From positions 1 through 64,000 of the forward strand of contig JANXVF010000139.1 in the NCBI GenBank assembly GCA_025351785.1: a stretch of 64,000 bases of DNA, in the 5' to 3' direction. Of the stretch, positions 61,180-64,000 are shown in pieces. This DNA is from Flavobacterium sp. Lineage in GTDB: Bacteria > Bacteroidota > Bacteroidia > Flavobacteriales > Flavobacteriaceae. The notes beneath the pieces are model-generated. The model was not told the origin of the DNA. It did no database searches and saw only the letters and a list, made by a program, of their open reading frames with translations. How positions within the stretch are numbered: the stretch's first letter is position 1; every line of letters begins with the position of its first letter. A program made the position numbers and the translations under genes.

Positions 61180-62052
61180 TTAAATATATTGTGAACTTTT
61201 AATAGTCATTTTAAAAGTTTGTAAATTAAAAGTATCGTGCATACTTAAAACATGGGTAACCAGATGGTTAATTGAAATTGGCTGTCCTAACTCTACCTGA
61301 GTTAAATTGGTATCTTTGATTTCTCTTCCGTCCACCAATATTACAAGCCCAGAACCGATAGCTTCCATTTCATTATTGTTTTTTATCAATAATCCAGTAT
61401 CTTCTCCTAGACCTATGCCAAGAACTTTTGGATTGCCAACTACAGATTGAAATAATCTGCCAATTCGCCCGCGTTGAACAAAATGGGTGTCGATTATAAC
61501 TCCGTCAATTAGTCCTAAACCACTTGTAATTTTAACTTCGCCTTTCAGCAAAGCTTCGCTACTACTGCCTTGATAAATCATATTATTACTAGCAGCTGCG
61601 GCACCAGCACTTGTTCCTGCATAAATAAATTCTTCATTATGATACTTGTCTAATAATATATCATGAAAAGGTGTTCCACCAAGAATTGAAGTTAGTCTAA
61701 GTTGATCGCCACCAGTAAACATGACAACATCAGCCGCTTTTAACCGCGTTAAAATCTCGTTATCCATGGCTTGTTCTCGGCTTATAATATCTAAAATAGC
61801 AACATTTTCTGCTCCTAAATAGTGTAAGGCTTTGACATATTCTGGACCTATTTCTTTTGGAATTTTTGAGGCTGTGGTAACAACTTCAATTCTTGAATTT
61901 TGTTTGTGTTTTGCTTCACCAATTATTCTTTTTAAAATTCCTGTTTCAAAAAAATTTAAATTTTTTGTTGCATTTTTATCTAAATCGGTTTCACTAAAAC
62001 TGCCTTTATCAACAGCTCCGCCTATAATTATTAGTTTTCCGTGTATTTTCAT
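61180..62052 (-). CDS. cphB: Cyanophycinase
   Basis: GKLIIIGGAVDKG; VVMFTGGDQLRL; FIYAGTSAGAAAASNNMI; VIIDTHFVQRGRIGRLF; GIGLGEDTGLL. Confidence 0.94.
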   Translation of the reverse strand: MKIHGKLIIIGGAVDKGSFSETDLDKNATKNLNFFETGILKRIIGEAKHKQNSRIEVVTTASKIPKEIGPEYVKALHYLGAENVAILDIISREQAMDNEILTRLKAADVVMFTGGDQLRLTSILGGTPFHDILLDKYHNEEFIYAGTSAGAAAASNNMIYQGSSSEALLKGEVKITSGLGLIDGVIIDTHFVQRGRIGRLFQSVVGNPKVLGIGLGEDTGLLIKNNNEMEAIGSGLVILVDGREIKDTNLTQVELGQPISINHLVTHVLSMHDTFNLQTFKMTIKSSQYI

Positions 62053-62170
62053 TTTGTAAAAATAAAAAAAAGTATAGCTAAACCAAGTTTAAATGAATTT
62101 GTTTTTAAAAAAATAGTCTTATTTTGATATTGTCGTTTCAGTAAATTGGTAGTAGATTTAAAAAAATAAA

Positions 62171-62178
62171 CTAAATTT
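62171..62178 (+). promoter_or_regulatory. -7 element of the carA promoter
   Basis: TTG (62145-62147)-N23-TAAATTTG, 39 bp upstream of the ATG at 62217. Confidence 0.5.
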
Positions 62179-62216
62179 GCAACACAACAACAACTTACTT
62201 CTTTTACTAACTAAAA

Positions 62217-63329
62217 ATGAATTACACTACGCGACCTCAAGCCATTTTATTATTAGCTGACGGAACAATTTTTTATGGAAAATCTATTGGAATTTCTGGA
62301 ACAACTTTTGGAGAAGTATGCTTTAATACAGGAATGACGGGTTATCAGGAAATTTTTACAGATCCTTCCTATTTCGGTCAAATCATGGTTACAACAAATC
62401 CTCACATTGGAAACTACGGGGTAAATGTTGAAGAAGTTGAGTCAGACATAATAATGATTTCGGGTTTAGTCTGTAAAAATTTTAGTTTTAATCATTCACG
62501 TCCAGACTCTGAAAGTAATTTATTTGATTATTTTCAAAAACAAAATCTTATATGTATTTCAGATGTTGATACAAGAGCTCTGGTAAGTTATATTAGAGAT
62601 AATGGAGCACAAAATGCAGTTATTTGTACTGATGAAACTTCAATTGATGATTTAAAAAATCAATTATCAAGAATCCCAAATATGAAAGGATTGGAACTGG
62701 CATCAAAAGTTTCGACTTCTGAGCCCTATTTTTTTGGTGATGAAAACGCAACCTATAAAATTGCGGCTGTCGATTTAGGTATCAAAAAAAATATTCTTCG
62801 TAATCTTTCAAAAAGAGATTGTTACATAAAAATATTTCCTTTTGACGCTACTTTTGAAGAATTAAAATCGTTTAATCCTGATGGATATTTTTTGTCAAAT
62901 GGACCTGGCGATCCTGAACCATTAGTAGAAACAATTGAAGTTGCAAAAAAAATAATTGAAAATAATTTACCACTTTTTGGAATTTGTCTCGGACATCAAA
63001 TTATTGCATTAGCAAATGGAATAGCAACTTATAAAATGTTCAACGGTCACCGTGGAATAAATCATCCAATAAAAAATTTAATAACAGGAAAAGGAGAAAT
63101 AACTTCTCAAAATCATGGTTTTGCGGTAGATAGAGTTGCCTTAGAAAATAATTCTGATTTTATAATAACTCATGTACATTTAAACGATAACACAATTGCT
63201 GGGATGAAGATGAAATCTAAAAACTGCTTTTCGGTACAATATCATCCCGAAGCAAGTCCAGGTCCACATGATTCATCTTACCTTTTTGATGATTTTATTA
63301 AAAACATTAAATCTTCTAGTAAACTCTAA
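62217..63329 (+). CDS. carA: Carbamoyl-phosphate synthase small subunit
   Basis: QAILLLADGTIFYGKSIG; FNTGMTGYQEIFTDPSYFGQI; LPLFGICLGHQIIALANG; SVQYHPEASPGPHDSSYLF. Confidence 0.97.
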   Translation: MNYTTRPQAILLLADGTIFYGKSIGISGTTFGEVCFNTGMTGYQEIFTDPSYFGQIMVTTNPHIGNYGVNVEEVESDIIMISGLVCKNFSFNHSRPDSESNLFDYFQKQNLICISDVDTRALVSYIRDNGAQNAVICTDETSIDDLKNQLSRIPNMKGLELASKVSTSEPYFFGDENATYKIAAVDLGIKKNILRNLSKRDCYIKIFPFDATFEELKSFNPDGYFLSNGPGDPEPLVETIEVAKKIIENNLPLFGICLGHQIIALANGIATYKMFNGHRGINHPIKNLITGKGEITSQNHGFAVDRVALENNSDFIITHVHLNDNTIAGMKMKSKNCFSVQYHPEASPGPHDSSYLFDDFIKNIKSSSKL

Positions 63330-64000
63330 TCAGTGTTTGCAAATCGTTCGTACAGGTTTTCAAATTCGATGTTGTGTTTTAGAAAGTCACTATTTGTAAT
63401 ATACCAACGATTTATTAAGTCTTTTTTCTTGATTTGATTTGCATAAACAGTATCGAAAAATGTGTTTTTAGATTTATTGAATTTTTTTACTTCCATGTTA
63501 TACTCATCAACAGAAACCAACTCATTATTTTCGACAAATTTTGATTTTATCTTTTGAAAATCGGCAGTAACTTTTAAATAGTCTTCAAACAAAGGTATAA
63601 TTTCTTGCTTTTGTTTAAGCATGAAATTTATAAATTCAATATTAGCATCGTTCAACGAAGTATCGGTAAAATCATTTTTGTATAAACTTGTTTTTAAAAA
63701 ACCATCCTGACCTTGACTTACAATATAGTTCATACATTCATTAGCTTTTGTTATGTCAGTGCCTTTAAGTAAATCGGTCAATTTATCATCAAGAACATTG
63801 AGTTTATAAAAAATTAAATTTTCGTATGCATTGTATTCAAAAACATTTTTTTTGTTATATGCTCTTATCAGAACATTATATTTCAATCCAAACTCACGTT
63901 TAGAATTTTCATAAGCTAAAATTTCTGAATAATAATTTGAAATTTGAAGCTCCTTATAACTAAAATTTTTGAAAATCTCTTGATAATCTAATGCACTTTG
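63326..64000 (-). CDS. Hypothetical protein, N-terminus beyond the right window edge
   Basis: Minus-strand frame is open through position 64000 (...YKELQISNYYSEILAYENSKREFGLKYNVLIRAYNKK...); the tracked start is an internal TTG. Confidence 0.6.
   Translation of the reverse strand, partial: QSALDYQEIFKNFSYKELQISNYYSEILAYENSKREFGLKYNVLIRAYNKKNVFEYNAYENLIFYKLNVLDDKLTDLLKGTDITKANECMNYIVSQGQDGFLKTSLYKNDFTDTSLNDANIEFINFMLKQKQEIIPLFEDYLKVTADFQKIKSKFVENNELVSVDEYNMEVKKFNKSKNTFFDTVYANQIKKKDLINRWYITNSDFLKHNIEFENLYERFANTD

Noticed and set aside
1-64000. tRNA, rRNA or intact IS elements
   Set aside because: No cloverleaf, rRNA signature or intact transposase was recognised by eye; tRNAscan-SE and ISfinder would be decisive.

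Overview
AT-rich Bacteroidota (Flavobacterium-like) chromosomal segment; all calls come from reading the sequence and the ORF track, with no database search. Left third (about 1-20.3 kb): a beta-glucan utilisation locus with a Y_Y_Y/LuxR-type sensor, a 1041-aa TIM-barrel glycosidase apparently fused to an outer-membrane beta-barrel, a multimodular glycan-binding lipoprotein, two GH16 enzymes, a GH94/GH149-like cytosolic phosphorylase, GH17, GH30, a GPH-type MFS transporter and the shattered remains of a second GH17. Middle (20-45 kb): mostly housekeeping genes (ECF sigma, nth, bcp, heme A synthase, murQ, ZIP, rlmL-like, trmD, pdhA/pdhC, tsaC-like, CCA transferase, terC) plus a surface-glycan glycosyltransferase cluster. 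Right part: a metal-efflux RND operon with a pump-TolC fusion, a 420-bp array of twenty uniform 21-bp repeats ending in phase with the ATG of a small Cro/C1-type HTH gene, cyanophycin synthetase, thrS-infC-rpmI-rplT (infC apparently with an AUA start), an RCC1-repeat T9SS cargo protein, isoaspartyl peptidase, cyanophycinase, carA, and a gene cut by the right edge. The strongest candidates for something undescribed are the 21-bp array with its HTH gene and the glycosidase-porin fusion in a glucan locus with no SusC/SusD pair visible in the window.
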